A stretch of DNA of 37,020 bases from Verrucomicrobiota bacterium (GCA_947476875.1 CANJSG010000013.1:1-37020), one strand, 5' to 3'; numbered from the stretch's first letter, positions 9,868-19,637 are shown. The notes: generated from the sequence alone by a model not told the origin. Made by a program: numbers and translations.

Positions 9868-11295
9868 TTACCTGCCGAGGCCGTAGGCGACGAGGCGGTC
9901 TTCGCTGCGGAGGAAGAGCCGTTTGTCGGACAGCACGGGCGCGGCCCAGCACGGGTAGCTCAGCCTGGGAACCTGGAAGCGCGAGATTTCGTCCAGCCTC
10001 TCGGGATTTGGTTTCACAAGACCGAGCAATCCACCTTCGCCGAGCGTGATCAGTTTTCCGTCCGCGAGGATGGCCGAGCCGCGGCCGAAGACGTCGGGTT
10101 GCGCTTTCGCGCCGCGGGGCGGATGGCCCCGCCAGCGTTCGTCACGGGACCACTTCACCGCGCCGGTCTTCAGTTCAACGCAACGGAACGTGGCATCGGG
10201 TTCGTTGCGCCCGCTGAAGGCGTAGAGGAATCCCTGATGAAGCACGGGCGTGGACCAATGGACTTCCAGCGTCGGTTCGCGGAACCCGCCCTCGGGCAAA
10301 CGTTCGCCGGACGATTGCGGGATGCGCCAGACTTCATCGAATGACCGCCCGTCTGGCTTCACCTTCAGGAGCACGGAACCAATCCGATAGTAGGCGGCGG
10401 AAAGCAGGATGGTATCGCCGTCGACGATGGGATTGATGGCGTTGACGGATTCGTTGATGACGCTCTGGAACCAGCGCTTGAACCGCACTTCGCCGTTCGT
10501 TGGGTTCAACGAAACGAGCCCCTGCCGCATGAAGCAGAGCAGGTGGCGTTGGCCGTGAATGGTGGCGAGCACGGGAGTCGAATAGCTCGCCTGCTTTTCT
10601 TCGCCGGTCCACGAGTAGGGCGCCTCTGACCTCCAACCGATCGTCGTCACGCCGCTCCAGGTTTTTTCGCCGACGCTTTCCCAGAGCGTTTTTCCAGTGG
10701 AGGCTTCGAGCGCGACCAGGCCCGCGTTCGGCTGCCCGCCGACCATCACGAAGAGGCGGTTGTCCTCCAGCACCGGCGTGCTGCCGACGCCAAAGAACGC
10801 CTCCGGCACTCGCCAGTCTAGGGCGGTTTTCCGCTGCCAGACGACTTTTCCGTCGGTGAAATCGAGACAGGTCAAAGTGCCCTCGGCGCCGAACGTGTAG
10901 ACGCGGTTGCTGGTGATCAGCGGCGTGCAACGTGGGCCGTTGTTGTAGCCGAACGGATCTTCGTAGAGCGAACGGTAGGCGTGGCGCCACACTGGTTTTC
11001 CCGTGTCGGCCGTGACGCACTCGACGATTTCCTCGAGGCCTTGCCGATGGAAGACGACCAGCTTTCCGGCCCGGACCGAGGGCGCGGCATAGCCGGTGCC
11101 GACCAACTTCTCCCAGAGCATCGGTGGGCCGCCGGCGGGAAACTTGTCGAGCAGGCCGGTCTCCGGCGAATGGGTGTTGCGGGTGGGTCCGAGGAACTCC
11201 GGCCAATCTGCGGCTTCTGAGGCGGTCAATGAAGCGATCAGAACGAAAGCCGAATAACAGGCGCGAATTGATCGGAACATGGCGAGGAACTTCAT
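9868..11295 (-). CDS. PQQ-binding-like beta-propeller repeat protein, secreted
   Basis: Probable start MKFLAMFRSIRACYSAFVLIASLTASEA (signal peptide); DWPEFLGPTRN; repeated propeller strands (LTCLDFTDGKVVWQRKT, LVALEASTGKTLWES, FRCVELKTGAVKWSRDE). Confidence 0.85.
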   Translation of the reverse strand: MKFLAMFRSIRACYSAFVLIASLTASEAADWPEFLGPTRNTHSPETGLLDKFPAGGPPMLWEKLVGTGYAAPSVRAGKLVVFHRQGLEEIVECVTADTGKPVWRHAYRSLYEDPFGYNNGPRCTPLITSNRVYTFGAEGTLTCLDFTDGKVVWQRKTALDWRVPEAFFGVGSTPVLEDNRLFVMVGGQPNAGLVALEASTGKTLWESVGEKTWSGVTTIGWRSEAPYSWTGEEKQASYSTPVLATIHGQRHLLCFMRQGLVSLNPTNGEVRFKRWFQSVINESVNAINPIVDGDTILLSAAYYRIGSVLLKVKPDGRSFDEVWRIPQSSGERLPEGGFREPTLEVHWSTPVLHQGFLYAFSGRNEPDATFRCVELKTGAVKWSRDERWRGHPPRGAKAQPDVFGRGSAILADGKLITLGEGGLLGLVKPNPERLDEISRFQVPRLSYPCWAAPVLSDKRLFLRSEDRLVAYGLGR

Positions 11296-11353
11296 GGCGA
11301 CTGGGATCGATTGGAATGCGTTCCGGCCACTTATGGAAGCCCTGATCCATCCG

Positions 11354-11590
11354 TCACCTTCCCGGCTGGGCGCCGACGCAGGGCAGCGTGGCCCCGTCGC
11401 CTCGCTTGATCTCGCGTGTGTCCCCACCTCGGGTCTCGCGGACCAGCACCGCGAAGGGATCGCCGCTGTAGCGGACTTCGTTGAAGAACGCGAAAACGCT
11501 GGAGTCGGTCGTCACGAACATCGGAGCCAGCTTGCCCGCCGTCGTCGTAGCCTGAACTTGCCCATCACTTCGCTGCGGGCGCCGTTCCGG
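11354..11590 (-). pseudogene. C-terminal fragment of an unidentified protein
   Basis: Frame reads ...APQRSDGQVQATTTAGKLAPMFVTTDSSVFAFFNEVRYSGDPFAVLVRETRGGDTREIKRGDGATLPCVGAQPGR*; its 5' part is replaced by the neighbouring gene. Confidence 0.35.
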
Positions 11591-11593
11591 CTG

Positions 11594-12898
11594 TCAGAGC
11601 CGGAGGAACAGCTTCTTCCGGTAGAGGAAGCGGAGGAACAGGAACGCGAGCAGCATGCCGACGAGCGCGACGACGAGGTCTCCGAATCCTTTGGTGACAT
11701 TGGTCTCGAAGAACGCCCGGACATCGCCGCCGACGAATCGTGCGGCCACGGAACGGAATCCGCCGACGAGGGTGTTCGCCAGGTAGATGGTGATGGCATT
11801 GCAGCCGAACCACACGAAGGGCATGCACCACCAACGCCACTGTTTCACGTCGATGACCCAGTAGAAGACGGCCAGCAGCAGCGCGCTGTAACCACCCGCG
11901 ACGAGGACGAACGACGAGGACCAGAGCTTCTTCACGACGGGGAATTGCAGGTTCCATAGCCAACCCAGCAGCACCGCTCCCACCCCGAAGCTGACGAGGT
12001 AGATGAGCTTCCACTTGTCGCAGAAGTGCCGGCTGCGGATGAGCAGGCCGGCGAAGATTCCGAGCAGGCAGGTGCCGATCGCGGGGATGGTGCTCAAGAG
12101 GCCTTCGGGGTCGTAGTAGCGGTCGTATTTTTTGCCGGGGAGGAACTGGAGGTCGACGTGGTTGGCCAAGTTGTAGCCGGGCTCGAACTTGCCGGTGACG
12201 AAGTTCGTGGTGGCGTCGAACTGCTGTCGCGCGAACGCGATGGCCGGGCTGTTCTTCACGGACGACGGATTGGTAGCCGAGTTCAGCGCTTTGACGGCGG
12301 CGGAGTTGCCGGCCTTCTCCGCCAGTTCCATGAGCGGCTTGTCGGCGAGCTGGATGTCGCGGATGGGAATGAAGGTCAGCAACGCCCAGTAGCTGACGAG
12401 AATGCCCGCGCAGAGGGCGACGAGCTGCTTGGGTTTGAAGAACAGGAACAGGATCGCAGCCGCGCCGTAACAGAGCGTGATTCGATTCAGCACGCCGAGC
12501 AGCCGCATGTCCGGCCAGACATTCCTGAAGCCGCCGGAGTAGAGGAAGGCGATGGCGAACAACAGCAGGACGCGGCGGACGACTCGCTTCAACGCCGCAG
12601 GACGTCCGCCTTGTTCGAGCTCCTTGGTCAGTGAGAAAACGACTGAGACGCCGACGATGAAGACGAAGAGCGGAAAGATCAGATCGTAGAATCGGAAGCC
12701 CGCCCAATCGGCGTGCTCCAACTGGGAGGCGAGGAACTTGAAGAAGGAAAAGCCTTCGCCCTTTTCACCGGCCATCCGGCTGAGCGCGTAGACCAGCGCG
12801 TCGCCCGCGATGATCCAAAACATGTCGAAGCCGCGCAGCGCGTCGATGGACATGAGACGGCCGGAGCCGGGCAGGGGAGTGGATGACGGAGAGGACAT
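11594..12898 (-). CDS. NagX/DUF5009-type membrane protein (heparan-alpha-glucosaminide N-acetyltransferase-like)
   Basis: RLMSIDALRGFDMFWIIAGDALVYAL, FRFYDLIFPLFVFIVGVSVVFSL, multiple TM segments. Confidence 0.85.
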   Translation of the reverse strand: MSSPSSTPLPGSGRLMSIDALRGFDMFWIIAGDALVYALSRMAGEKGEGFSFFKFLASQLEHADWAGFRFYDLIFPLFVFIVGVSVVFSLTKELEQGGRPAALKRVVRRVLLLFAIAFLYSGGFRNVWPDMRLLGVLNRITLCYGAAAILFLFFKPKQLVALCAGILVSYWALLTFIPIRDIQLADKPLMELAEKAGNSAAVKALNSATNPSSVKNSPAIAFARQQFDATTNFVTGKFEPGYNLANHVDLQFLPGKKYDRYYDPEGLLSTIPAIGTCLLGIFAGLLIRSRHFCDKWKLIYLVSFGVGAVLLGWLWNLQFPVVKKLWSSSFVLVAGGYSALLLAVFYWVIDVKQWRWWCMPFVWFGCNAITIYLANTLVGGFRSVAARFVGGDVRAFFETNVTKGFGDLVVALVGMLLAFLFLRFLYRKKLFLRL

Positions 12899-13031
12899 CG
12901 CCGCGAGAGTGAGCGGCTCATCTTCCCGGGGCAAGGCGGGGACGGTTACACTTACGGCCAATGGGACGAACAGCTTGGAGAAAATGGCTGCGCCGCCGGC
13001 CTGGTTCGTTTCATCTCGGGGCCGCATCGAC

Positions 13032-13832
13032 ATGAATCCCCATTTCCTCCCGGTCGTGTGGTTGTGTTGCCTCGTGGGCATGCTCCTCGTCCCCGGTTGC
13101 GCCACGGCTGCGGCGCCCAAGACGCTGCGAATCCTCACCTACAACATCCATCACGGGGAAGGCCTCGACGGAAAGGTCGACCCGATCCGGATCAGCAAAC
13201 TGATCTCCAATCTCCAGGCGGACATCGTCTGCTTGAACGAAGTCGACAAGGGAGTGAGCCGGACCCAAGGGCGGGATCTGACTGCAGAACTGGCCGCCTT
13301 GACCCGCATGACCGGTGTCTTCAGCAACAACTACCACTACCAGGGTGGCGAATACGGCAACGCGATCTTGAGCCGGTATCCGGTGATCTCCTCGAAGAAC
13401 ACCCGCTTCAAGATGCTTCGCCCCGGTGAACAGCGGGGCATTCTCCAGGCGAGGATCGACGCTGGTGGCCGTGAGGTCGTCGTGATGGCGACGCACATCG
13501 ACTATCGGCCGGATGACACGGAACGCTTGATGAACGTGGACGAGCTCAGCGGGTTGCTCGGCGGTTACCACGGCAAGACCGTCATCGTCGCAGGAGACTT
13601 CAATGACACGCCCGACAAACGCGTCCACACGAAGATGAAGGAACGTTTCCGAGACGCCTGGGAAGAAGCGGGGCAGGGCGAAGGGTTGACGATTCCGGTC
13701 AAGAAACCCACCAAACGCATCGACTACATCTGGCTCGAGAAGAACGCGCCGCTGAAGGTGAAAGAAATCACCGTGCCCTACTCCGAGGCGTCCGACCACT
13801 TGCCCTTGTTCGCCGTTCTTGAATGGCGCTAA
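13032..13832 (+). CDS. endonuclease/exonuclease/phosphatase (EEP) family hydrolase, signal/lipoprotein N-terminus
   Basis: LRILTYNIHHGEG, DIVCLNEVD, EYGNAILSRYPV, VMATHIDYR, VIVAGDFNDTP, SDHLPLFAVLEW. Confidence 0.92.
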   Translation: MNPHFLPVVWLCCLVGMLLVPGCATAAAPKTLRILTYNIHHGEGLDGKVDPIRISKLISNLQADIVCLNEVDKGVSRTQGRDLTAELAALTRMTGVFSNNYHYQGGEYGNAILSRYPVISSKNTRFKMLRPGEQRGILQARIDAGGREVVVMATHIDYRPDDTERLMNVDELSGLLGGYHGKTVIVAGDFNDTPDKRVHTKMKERFRDAWEEAGQGEGLTIPVKKPTKRIDYIWLEKNAPLKVKEITVPYSEASDHLPLFAVLEWR

Positions 13833-13845
13833 CGGACACGTTGGG

Positions 13846-14538
13846 TCAGCGCTCAGAACAGGGAGAGTGCCCTGCGTGAAACATCGTGGGTTCGGCGTCG
13901 CCGGTCTCGACCTCGGTGTAGCTCACGGTGACGGCGTCCGCCCGGTGCATGCAGGTGGAGAAGGGGCCGCGTTCCGGCAGATGCGACGAATGCAGCCGCC
14001 GCAGCCAGGCCGTCGAGCCGGCGTCGGATTCAAGACGGGCGGTGGCAAAGACGCCGCTGCGAACGGGCTGTGCGCCGGGTTCATCATGGCCCGAGGAGAT
14101 CCACTGTCGCGGTTCCCAAGGATGGCGCCGGGCGGAAAGAGTCTCGCGGTCCCATCTCCATTCGAACGCCGCCTGTTCGTCTTCGAACACTCCGATGAGT
14201 CGGAAGGGATTCATTTCGGCGAGCGGGAGACCGGCTAGACGGGTCGCCACGTCTTCAGACGACTTGGCGGCGCATGTCGCGAGCACGACTCGTCCCCGCG
14301 ACACCGCCGTTCCCTTGGCGCGGCCCGGAATCGAATACCAGTTGATCAGCGCGATGGTGGCTCCGAGTTGGTTGACGGAAATCCAGGTCCCACCGGCGGG
14401 TTCGCTGGGATGAACAACCTTCAAGCCCTCGGCTTCAGACTCCACCGGGGGCAAGCCCAACGGACGGGTCCGCTGCTCGTCGCGGTTCATGCCGAGGAGG
14501 TAGCCGCGCTTCTTGGGCCAAAAGGTGACGGTGCACAT
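13846..14538 (-). CDS. NRDE (TANGO2-like) family protein
   Basis: MCTVTFWPKKRGYLLGMNRDEQRTRPLGLPP; GGTWISVNQLGATIALINWY. Confidence 0.85.
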   Translation of the reverse strand: MCTVTFWPKKRGYLLGMNRDEQRTRPLGLPPVESEAEGLKVVHPSEPAGGTWISVNQLGATIALINWYSIPGRAKGTAVSRGRVVLATCAAKSSEDVATRLAGLPLAEMNPFRLIGVFEDEQAAFEWRWDRETLSARRHPWEPRQWISSGHDEPGAQPVRSGVFATARLESDAGSTAWLRRLHSSHLPERGPFSTCMHRADAVTVSYTEVETGDAEPTMFHAGHSPCSER

Positions 14539-14544
14539 GGCGGT

Positions 14545-16206
14545 TCAATCGGCGGACGGATAGGCCGCGATCTGCCGGCTGGTTTCGCGCCACGTGCGCC
14601 AGAGCGAGCCGGGGCTCGACGGCCGATGGCCTCGGGCGCGATTGGCCGCGCCGATGGCGAAGACCAGGCTCCATTGACGGAAAAGGGTGCGATAGGCGGA
14701 GACGAGGGTGTTCCGGGCGTCGTAGATGTTCGTGGCTTCGGCGGCGGCTCCGTTGAGTTCAAGGATCTGGAATCCTCGACCGGCCTTCAGCTCCTCTTCG
14801 GACGAATAGCGCACGTCGTAGCGGCCGATGAAAAATCCATCGATCCGCCGGGAGATTTCATCGATGCGCGCCGTCAGTTCCGGCGTGGCGAGCCGGTGTC
14901 CGTCGAGAAAGATGCAGCCTTGGGCGTGGTTGCCGGCCTCGACGAGGCGAAGCTGTTCATCCGCGGCGAGGACTTCGTCGCGGCGTTTTTCGAAACGCTC
15001 GAGATACTTGGCGGCCATGCAGCGGGCCCGTTCGTCCTGCCAGATGAGTTCCTCGACGGTGTGAACGCCGTCGCCGGTGAGCATGGGAAACACCTTCTCC
15101 GTGATGGCGAAGATCGCGCCACGGGCCTGATCGGGGAAGCGGTAGTAAAACACGCCCGCTTCGAACGGTCCCGGCACGTAGCGCTGGAGGACCAGCGCGG
15201 TCGGAGATGTTTCCAAGCAGGCGGTGGCTTCGGCGTCGGAGCGGATGAGTTTCACGCCGACTCCCCGTTGGCCAATGTCGGGCTTGAGGATGAAAGGAAG
15301 CTCGACGGAATGGCGGGCCCGCAGTTGGGCCAGCGCCGACTGCTGGTCGACGAGTCCACCCGCGGGGATCAACCACCCCTCGGCGGTGAAGTCGGGGCTC
15401 GTTCGGTGCAGGTCCTGAAGCGTTGCGATCTTGGATTCCCCGACCATTCCACCGTGGTGGATTGAAGGGTTGGCGGCGCAGGGAACCGTGAACCCGCGAT
15501 GGCGAATCGACAGCTGGATGTAGCGAAGAACCACCGGTGCGTAGAACAACCAGGCGGGCCAGAATTCCCATCGCGTCCATCGGGTCGCGGAGGCCCGGAT
15601 TCGATTCCAGGAGAAGCCGCTCACGGCGCGCAGGAGGATCCGGATCAATACGACGAGTCCGACCACGATGATCAGCCCGACCCAGACCGTGTTGCCCCGG
15701 CCTTTTACGGCTGCGCCGATCGAGGCACCGAAGCAATGGATCAACGAGAAGATGGCCGCCGTCCAGAACATGACCGTGACTCCGGTGATGGCCAGGAACC
15801 GCCCGAACGGCAGTCGGAGAAATCCCGCCGCCAGATAGGTCGGCAGGCGTGTTCCGGGCACGAAGCGACTTGTCACCAGCAGCCACGAGCCACGTGATTC
15901 AAACCAAGCTTCGCTGCGTTTCACCGAGTCGGAACTGACGAAACGGCGGGCGAGTTTGCTGTCGAGCAAGGGCCGCCCGATGCCACGCGCTGTGAGGTAG
16001 AGCAGTGCGTCGCCAAGCCAGATTCCAAGGAAGCACCCCAGCCAACCGGTCTGCCAGCTGATCACGCCGGTCACCGCCAACAAAGCCGCACCGATGGTCG
16101 GCACGTCCTCCTGAACCAGCGTCGAAACGGCCAAGGTCGTCGCTTGGGTCCATGGAAGCCACTCGGCGAAGCCGGGGGGAACCCATTGGGTGAAGGTGGT
16201 GTCCAT
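14545..16206 (-). CDS. DedA-family (VTT) membrane domain fused to a C-terminal ATP-grasp-like domain
   Basis: N-terminal half DVPTIGAALLAVTG...GIWLGDALLYLTARGIG...VPGTRLPTYLAAGFLRLPFGRFLAITG is DedA-like; C-terminal half PFILKPDIGQRGVGVKLI...LQRYVPGPFEAGVFYYR...GFQILELNGAAAEAT is ATP-grasp-like. Confidence 0.85.
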   Translation of the reverse strand: MDTTFTQWVPPGFAEWLPWTQATTLAVSTLVQEDVPTIGAALLAVTGVISWQTGWLGCFLGIWLGDALLYLTARGIGRPLLDSKLARRFVSSDSVKRSEAWFESRGSWLLVTSRFVPGTRLPTYLAAGFLRLPFGRFLAITGVTVMFWTAAIFSLIHCFGASIGAAVKGRGNTVWVGLIIVVGLVVLIRILLRAVSGFSWNRIRASATRWTRWEFWPAWLFYAPVVLRYIQLSIRHRGFTVPCAANPSIHHGGMVGESKIATLQDLHRTSPDFTAEGWLIPAGGLVDQQSALAQLRARHSVELPFILKPDIGQRGVGVKLIRSDAEATACLETSPTALVLQRYVPGPFEAGVFYYRFPDQARGAIFAITEKVFPMLTGDGVHTVEELIWQDERARCMAAKYLERFEKRRDEVLAADEQLRLVEAGNHAQGCIFLDGHRLATPELTARIDEISRRIDGFFIGRYDVRYSSEEELKAGRGFQILELNGAAAEATNIYDARNTLVSAYRTLFRQWSLVFAIGAANRARGHRPSSPGSLWRTWRETSRQIAAYPSAD

Positions 16207-16220
16207 GGCCCTTGGTCGGA

Positions 16221-16820
16221 TCAGCGGCTGCCGGTGGACTGAAGGTGGGCGACGGTCGACGGAGCGACACCAAACGCGGGTGGTAGCGGGACTTCGAGGA
16301 TGCGGGCCATGACCGAGATGAGCGCGTAGTGGTGGATCGCATGGCCGATCACGTAGACGAGTTCGCGGCCGAGCGAAGACTTGGACAAAGGAGAGTCGCC
16401 AGGTTCGTAGCTGACTTCGCAGCGTGCGATCATAGGGGTCCACAAGGCGGAAGGCTCCAAGCATTCGATGCCGGCCCGGATACGGCGGGTGAGCGCGAGG
16501 GCGAAATCGACCTGCGTTTCCAATCGGGAATCCCGCTGGCGGTGATCGTAGTCGACGAGGGCGCCGTCGAGGCCGGCCAGAAGGCTGGTGAAATGATCCA
16601 GACAGTGCCGGTAGTGGCCGCCGATGGAGGCGTTGAAGGCGACGGGAACCTTCTGGACGAAGGCTCCTGGCGGAAGCGAGGCCAGCAGAAGTTCACCTTG
16701 GCGCAGGATTTCCGCCGCAGCCGCGAGAATCCGCTCGGAGTCGGACTGGGAAGAGCCGTCAATGGCGGTTACGGCGGCAACTGAGCGAACGGCAGTGGTC
16801 AGGACCTGGGATTGATTCAT
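16221..16820 (-). CDS. DinB-like superfamily protein
   Basis: SIGGHYRHCLDHFTSLL...VIGHAIHHYALISVMARILEVPLPPAFGVAPSTVAHL; His positions typical of DinB-like bundles. Confidence 0.7.
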   Translation of the reverse strand: MNQSQVLTTAVRSVAAVTAIDGSSQSDSERILAAAAEILRQGELLLASLPPGAFVQKVPVAFNASIGGHYRHCLDHFTSLLAGLDGALVDYDHRQRDSRLETQVDFALALTRRIRAGIECLEPSALWTPMIARCEVSYEPGDSPLSKSSLGRELVYVIGHAIHHYALISVMARILEVPLPPAFGVAPSTVAHLQSTGSR

Positions 16821-16869
16821 ACGGCGGACGGATTCAGCGATCCGTTCCGCGAGGTGGTCGTCCGTCCCG

Positions 16870-17673
16870 TTAGTTCCTTACAGCGTCCCGAACAGAATTT
16901 TTTGCCAGCGCATTCACCACCACCGGCCGGCCGGCTTCCCCGGCCAAGGCGACCACGCGGGCGTGTGTTTCCCGGGCCAGGGACTTGCGGTCGCCGGAAG
17001 CGGTCATTGCCTGGCCGATCCGCACGTGCGCGATGATCTGTTTCTTTCCGAGAAGTTTGAAGAAGTGGGGCACAAACGTCATGTCGCGCCAGTAGCAGAT
17101 CTCTTCGGCGGGATCGCCCTCGTGAAGTTCGTAGCCGAGCCAGGCCGGCGTCACCGCGTGGGTTGAACCGGCCACGGATTCGAAGACGCCCGGATAGAAC
17201 GGAAGCACGTCGCTGCCGCCTGAACTCGTGCCTTCAGGAAAAACCATGACGGAAATGCCCTGTTCCAGCAGGTGACGGATCCCTTTGGCCGCGGCGGCGA
17301 TGTCGGCCCGGTTTTCACGGCGGACAAACAGCGTTCCCGCGGCTTGGGCGCCCCACCCGATCACAGGCCACGAACGGACTTCGACCTTCGAAACAAAGGA
17401 GCAGGGATGCAGCGAACCAAGGACAATGATGTCGAGATAGCTCAGGTGATTCGCGACGAGCAGCCCGGTGGAGATCGGCGGCCCACTCGCCCGGATTTGA
17501 AGCCCGATGCCCGCCGCGATTCGACGGCAGGTGTCCTGAAGCCATTCCGAACGTCCGACCTGGGTCCGGTGCTTGGCGGAGAGCAGAAAACGGCAAAACG
17601 CGCCGCCCAGAATGACTGCGAAAGCCAGCAGGTGCCAGAGACTGCGGAAGAACGATGGGACAGCGCGGGCCAT
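16870..17673 (-). CDS. 1-acyl-sn-glycerol-3-phosphate acyltransferase family (PlsC/OlsA-like)
   Basis: NHLSYLD (NHxxxxD) and FPEGTSS motifs; N-terminal TM. Confidence 0.88.
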   Translation of the reverse strand: MARAVPSFFRSLWHLLAFAVILGGAFCRFLLSAKHRTQVGRSEWLQDTCRRIAAGIGLQIRASGPPISTGLLVANHLSYLDIIVLGSLHPCSFVSKVEVRSWPVIGWGAQAAGTLFVRRENRADIAAAAKGIRHLLEQGISVMVFPEGTSSGGSDVLPFYPGVFESVAGSTHAVTPAWLGYELHEGDPAEEICYWRDMTFVPHFFKLLGKKQIIAHVRIGQAMTASGDRKSLARETHARVVALAGEAGRPVVVNALAKNSVRDAVRN

Positions 17674-17676
17674 GCG

Positions 17677-18462
17677 CTAGTTTCCGGGCGCGGAGATCCC
17701 GAAGAAGCGCTGCATCGCCCGGGGCGACAACTGGCGCAGGTCCATCAGCGTGAGAAAATCGATCGTCTTGAACTCCCGATCCAATGCCGGCGGCCCGCAG
17801 ATCTTCGCGCCGACCGTCAGGTAGGCTCCGAGCAGCCGTGGGATCTTCGGCGTCTCGTTCGACACAGTTTCCAGAGGGCAATGAAACGCCGGCGTCGGAA
17901 CGGTGCGAAGGCGTTCCTCCACAAGACTGTCGTGGAGTTGCTGGTAGGCGGTGGCGCCGAGCGCCGGATCCTGCGAGGTGAACGAACTGCAACCGATCAG
18001 GTAGTAGGCATCGTGGCTGGCGGCGTATTGGGCGATGCCTTTCCAGAGCAGGTTCAGCACGGTGAAGTTCCGGTGCTCTTCCTTGATGCACGCCCGGCCT
18101 AACTCGATGACGTGCGGCCGGAGCGGTTCGTAGGGCGCGAACCCGAATTCCTGTTCGCTGTAGTAGCCATGGTTTTTTGCCGCCGAAGGTCCGGTTTGCA
18201 GACGATAGGTGCCGACGACTTCGCCCGTGGCCGGGTTCTCGACCAGCAGATGGTCGCAGACGCTGTCGAACCGGTCGGCGTCGAGGCAAGTCTCGTAGGC
18301 GGTCTCAAGGCCTTCGCGCAACTCGAGATTGAATACGACGAACCGGAGGAACTGCGCGGCACGGATGTCGGCTTCCGAATTGGCGAGGCGGACCCGGTAG
18401 TTCGCGGGTTTGGCGCTTTGGGCGACTGCTGAGATGGCGGACAACAAGGACATGAACCGCAT
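17677..18462 (-). CDS. GNAT-type N-acyltransferase (OlsB/hemolysin-like)
   Basis: YRVRLANSEADIRAAQFLRFVVFNLE...VENPATGEVVGTYRLQTG...VIELGRACIKEEHRN...YLIGCSSFTSQDP; next to a PlsC-like gene. Confidence 0.8.
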   Translation of the reverse strand: MRFMSLLSAISAVAQSAKPANYRVRLANSEADIRAAQFLRFVVFNLELREGLETAYETCLDADRFDSVCDHLLVENPATGEVVGTYRLQTGPSAAKNHGYYSEQEFGFAPYEPLRPHVIELGRACIKEEHRNFTVLNLLWKGIAQYAASHDAYYLIGCSSFTSQDPALGATAYQQLHDSLVEERLRTVPTPAFHCPLETVSNETPKIPRLLGAYLTVGAKICGPPALDREFKTIDFLTLMDLRQLSPRAMQRFFGISAPGN

Positions 18463-18896
18463 CAGGAGTGCCGGACCTTTGTCCCGCAGTCAACGGCGGC
18501 GAAGCGCGCTCCAAACAGGGGAATCTCGGAACGCCGGAGCCAGACCACGAGAGCGCTGGAAAGGAACACCGTCCACGCAAGCGCGAACAAAAGCCCTCCG
18601 TCGTCCTTCACGACAATCCCAAGCCTGGTCAGGTGGCTGCCGATGGCTCCGGCCATCACGCCCATGGCCATCCCGGCGCCGTAGATCGAGAACCGTCCGC
18701 TGAGGAGCAATCCGGCGGCGATCAATTCGGCGATGCCGGAGCCGATCCGGCCCCACGGTTCAGCCCCGAGCTTGGTGAAGATGTAGACCGATTCTTCAGC
18801 TGCCGTGAATTTGAAGAACAGAGTCTGGAACAGGATGGCGGCGGCGATGATCTGGCAAGTCCAGGTGACGTTGCGATGGCGTTTGCAGGAGTTCAT
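18462..18896 (-). CDS. DoxX-family membrane protein
   Basis: IAAAILFQTLFFKFTAAEESVYIFTKLGAEPWGRIGSGIAELIAAGLLL; four predicted TM segments. Confidence 0.75.
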   Translation of the reverse strand: MNSCKRHRNVTWTCQIIAAAILFQTLFFKFTAAEESVYIFTKLGAEPWGRIGSGIAELIAAGLLLSGRFSIYGAGMAMGVMAGAIGSHLTRLGIVVKDDGGLLFALAWTVFLSSALVVWLRRSEIPLFGARFAAVDCGTKVRHS

Positions 18897-18948
18897 GGGA
18901 GGTATTGGAGGAGGGTGGCTACTGGTCGTCTTGGGTCGCGCGTTCCGG

Positions 18949-19443
18949 TCATTCGCCGGAGATCTTTTTCCACTGGGTGTCGGCCTTCAAAGTCTGGGCG
19001 GACTCATCCTTGTCCCAGTCCTTGCGGGCATTTCCCCAGAGGCCTTTGTAGAAGAGGAAGAGCCGGCCGTTGGTCACCTTGAAATTCTGCGGGTCGATTT
19101 CGACCTTCTCACCCCGGGCCATCGCCGTGGCGCACCATCCGCCGTAGGTCGGGAGATACTTGGCCGGGCCCGCTTCGAAGAGAGCTTTGTTCACGGCGGT
19201 GGCGAACCAATAGACGACTCCGGCGTGCGTCGTGGAGATTTCCCTGGAGCCTTTGGCCGCCTTGTTCTGTGCAATGTAGGCAACAGGATCGTGGCCTTGG
19301 AGTGCGATCTTGTCGGCACCGAGGTTGTATTGCTTCGGGTCCGTGGCGGCCGCGCGGGTCGCGAAATCGACGGCGACGAAGGAGGCCAGAACAAGCAAAG
19401 GAGTCCGGCTGATGAACGAACGACGTGAGAGGATGGCTTTCAT
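18949..19443 (-). CDS. YHS domain-containing protein with signal peptide
   Basis: IALQGHDPVAYIAQNKAAKGSREISTTHAGVVYWFATAVNKALFEAGPAKYLPTYGGWCATAMARG. Confidence 0.88.
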   Translation of the reverse strand: MKAILSRRSFISRTPLLVLASFVAVDFATRAAATDPKQYNLGADKIALQGHDPVAYIAQNKAAKGSREISTTHAGVVYWFATAVNKALFEAGPAKYLPTYGGWCATAMARGEKVEIDPQNFKVTNGRLFLFYKGLWGNARKDWDKDESAQTLKADTQWKKISGE

Positions 19444-19533
19444 TTTTGAGGAGCGGCACTTGTGATTCCGTGCCAGCAGGGATGAGTGGGAGATCGTAGA
19501 GAAACCTTACAGGGAGAGATCAGGCGGCGAATT

Positions 19534-19637
19534 GAACCGGAACGATTCCGGGGGAAATGCGGCTGCGGAGCGACTGCTTCAAGGCAGGGCAGCGCATCTT
19601 GCCTGCCCAAGACACTCCCGCCCTGCCTTCAACTGCG
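19534..19637 (+). repeat. interspersed repeat, copy A
   Basis: GAACCGGAAC-(15 nt)-GCGGCTGCGGAGCGACTGCTTCAAGGCAGGGCAGCGCATCTTGCCTGCCCAAGACACTCCCG; same layout and spacing as copy B at 32600. Confidence 0.75.

Noticed and set aside
10334-11350. 338-aa minus-strand ORF overlapping the PQQ-like gene in another frame
   Set aside because: Out-of-frame shadow ORF, very Arg-rich, no domain-like segments.
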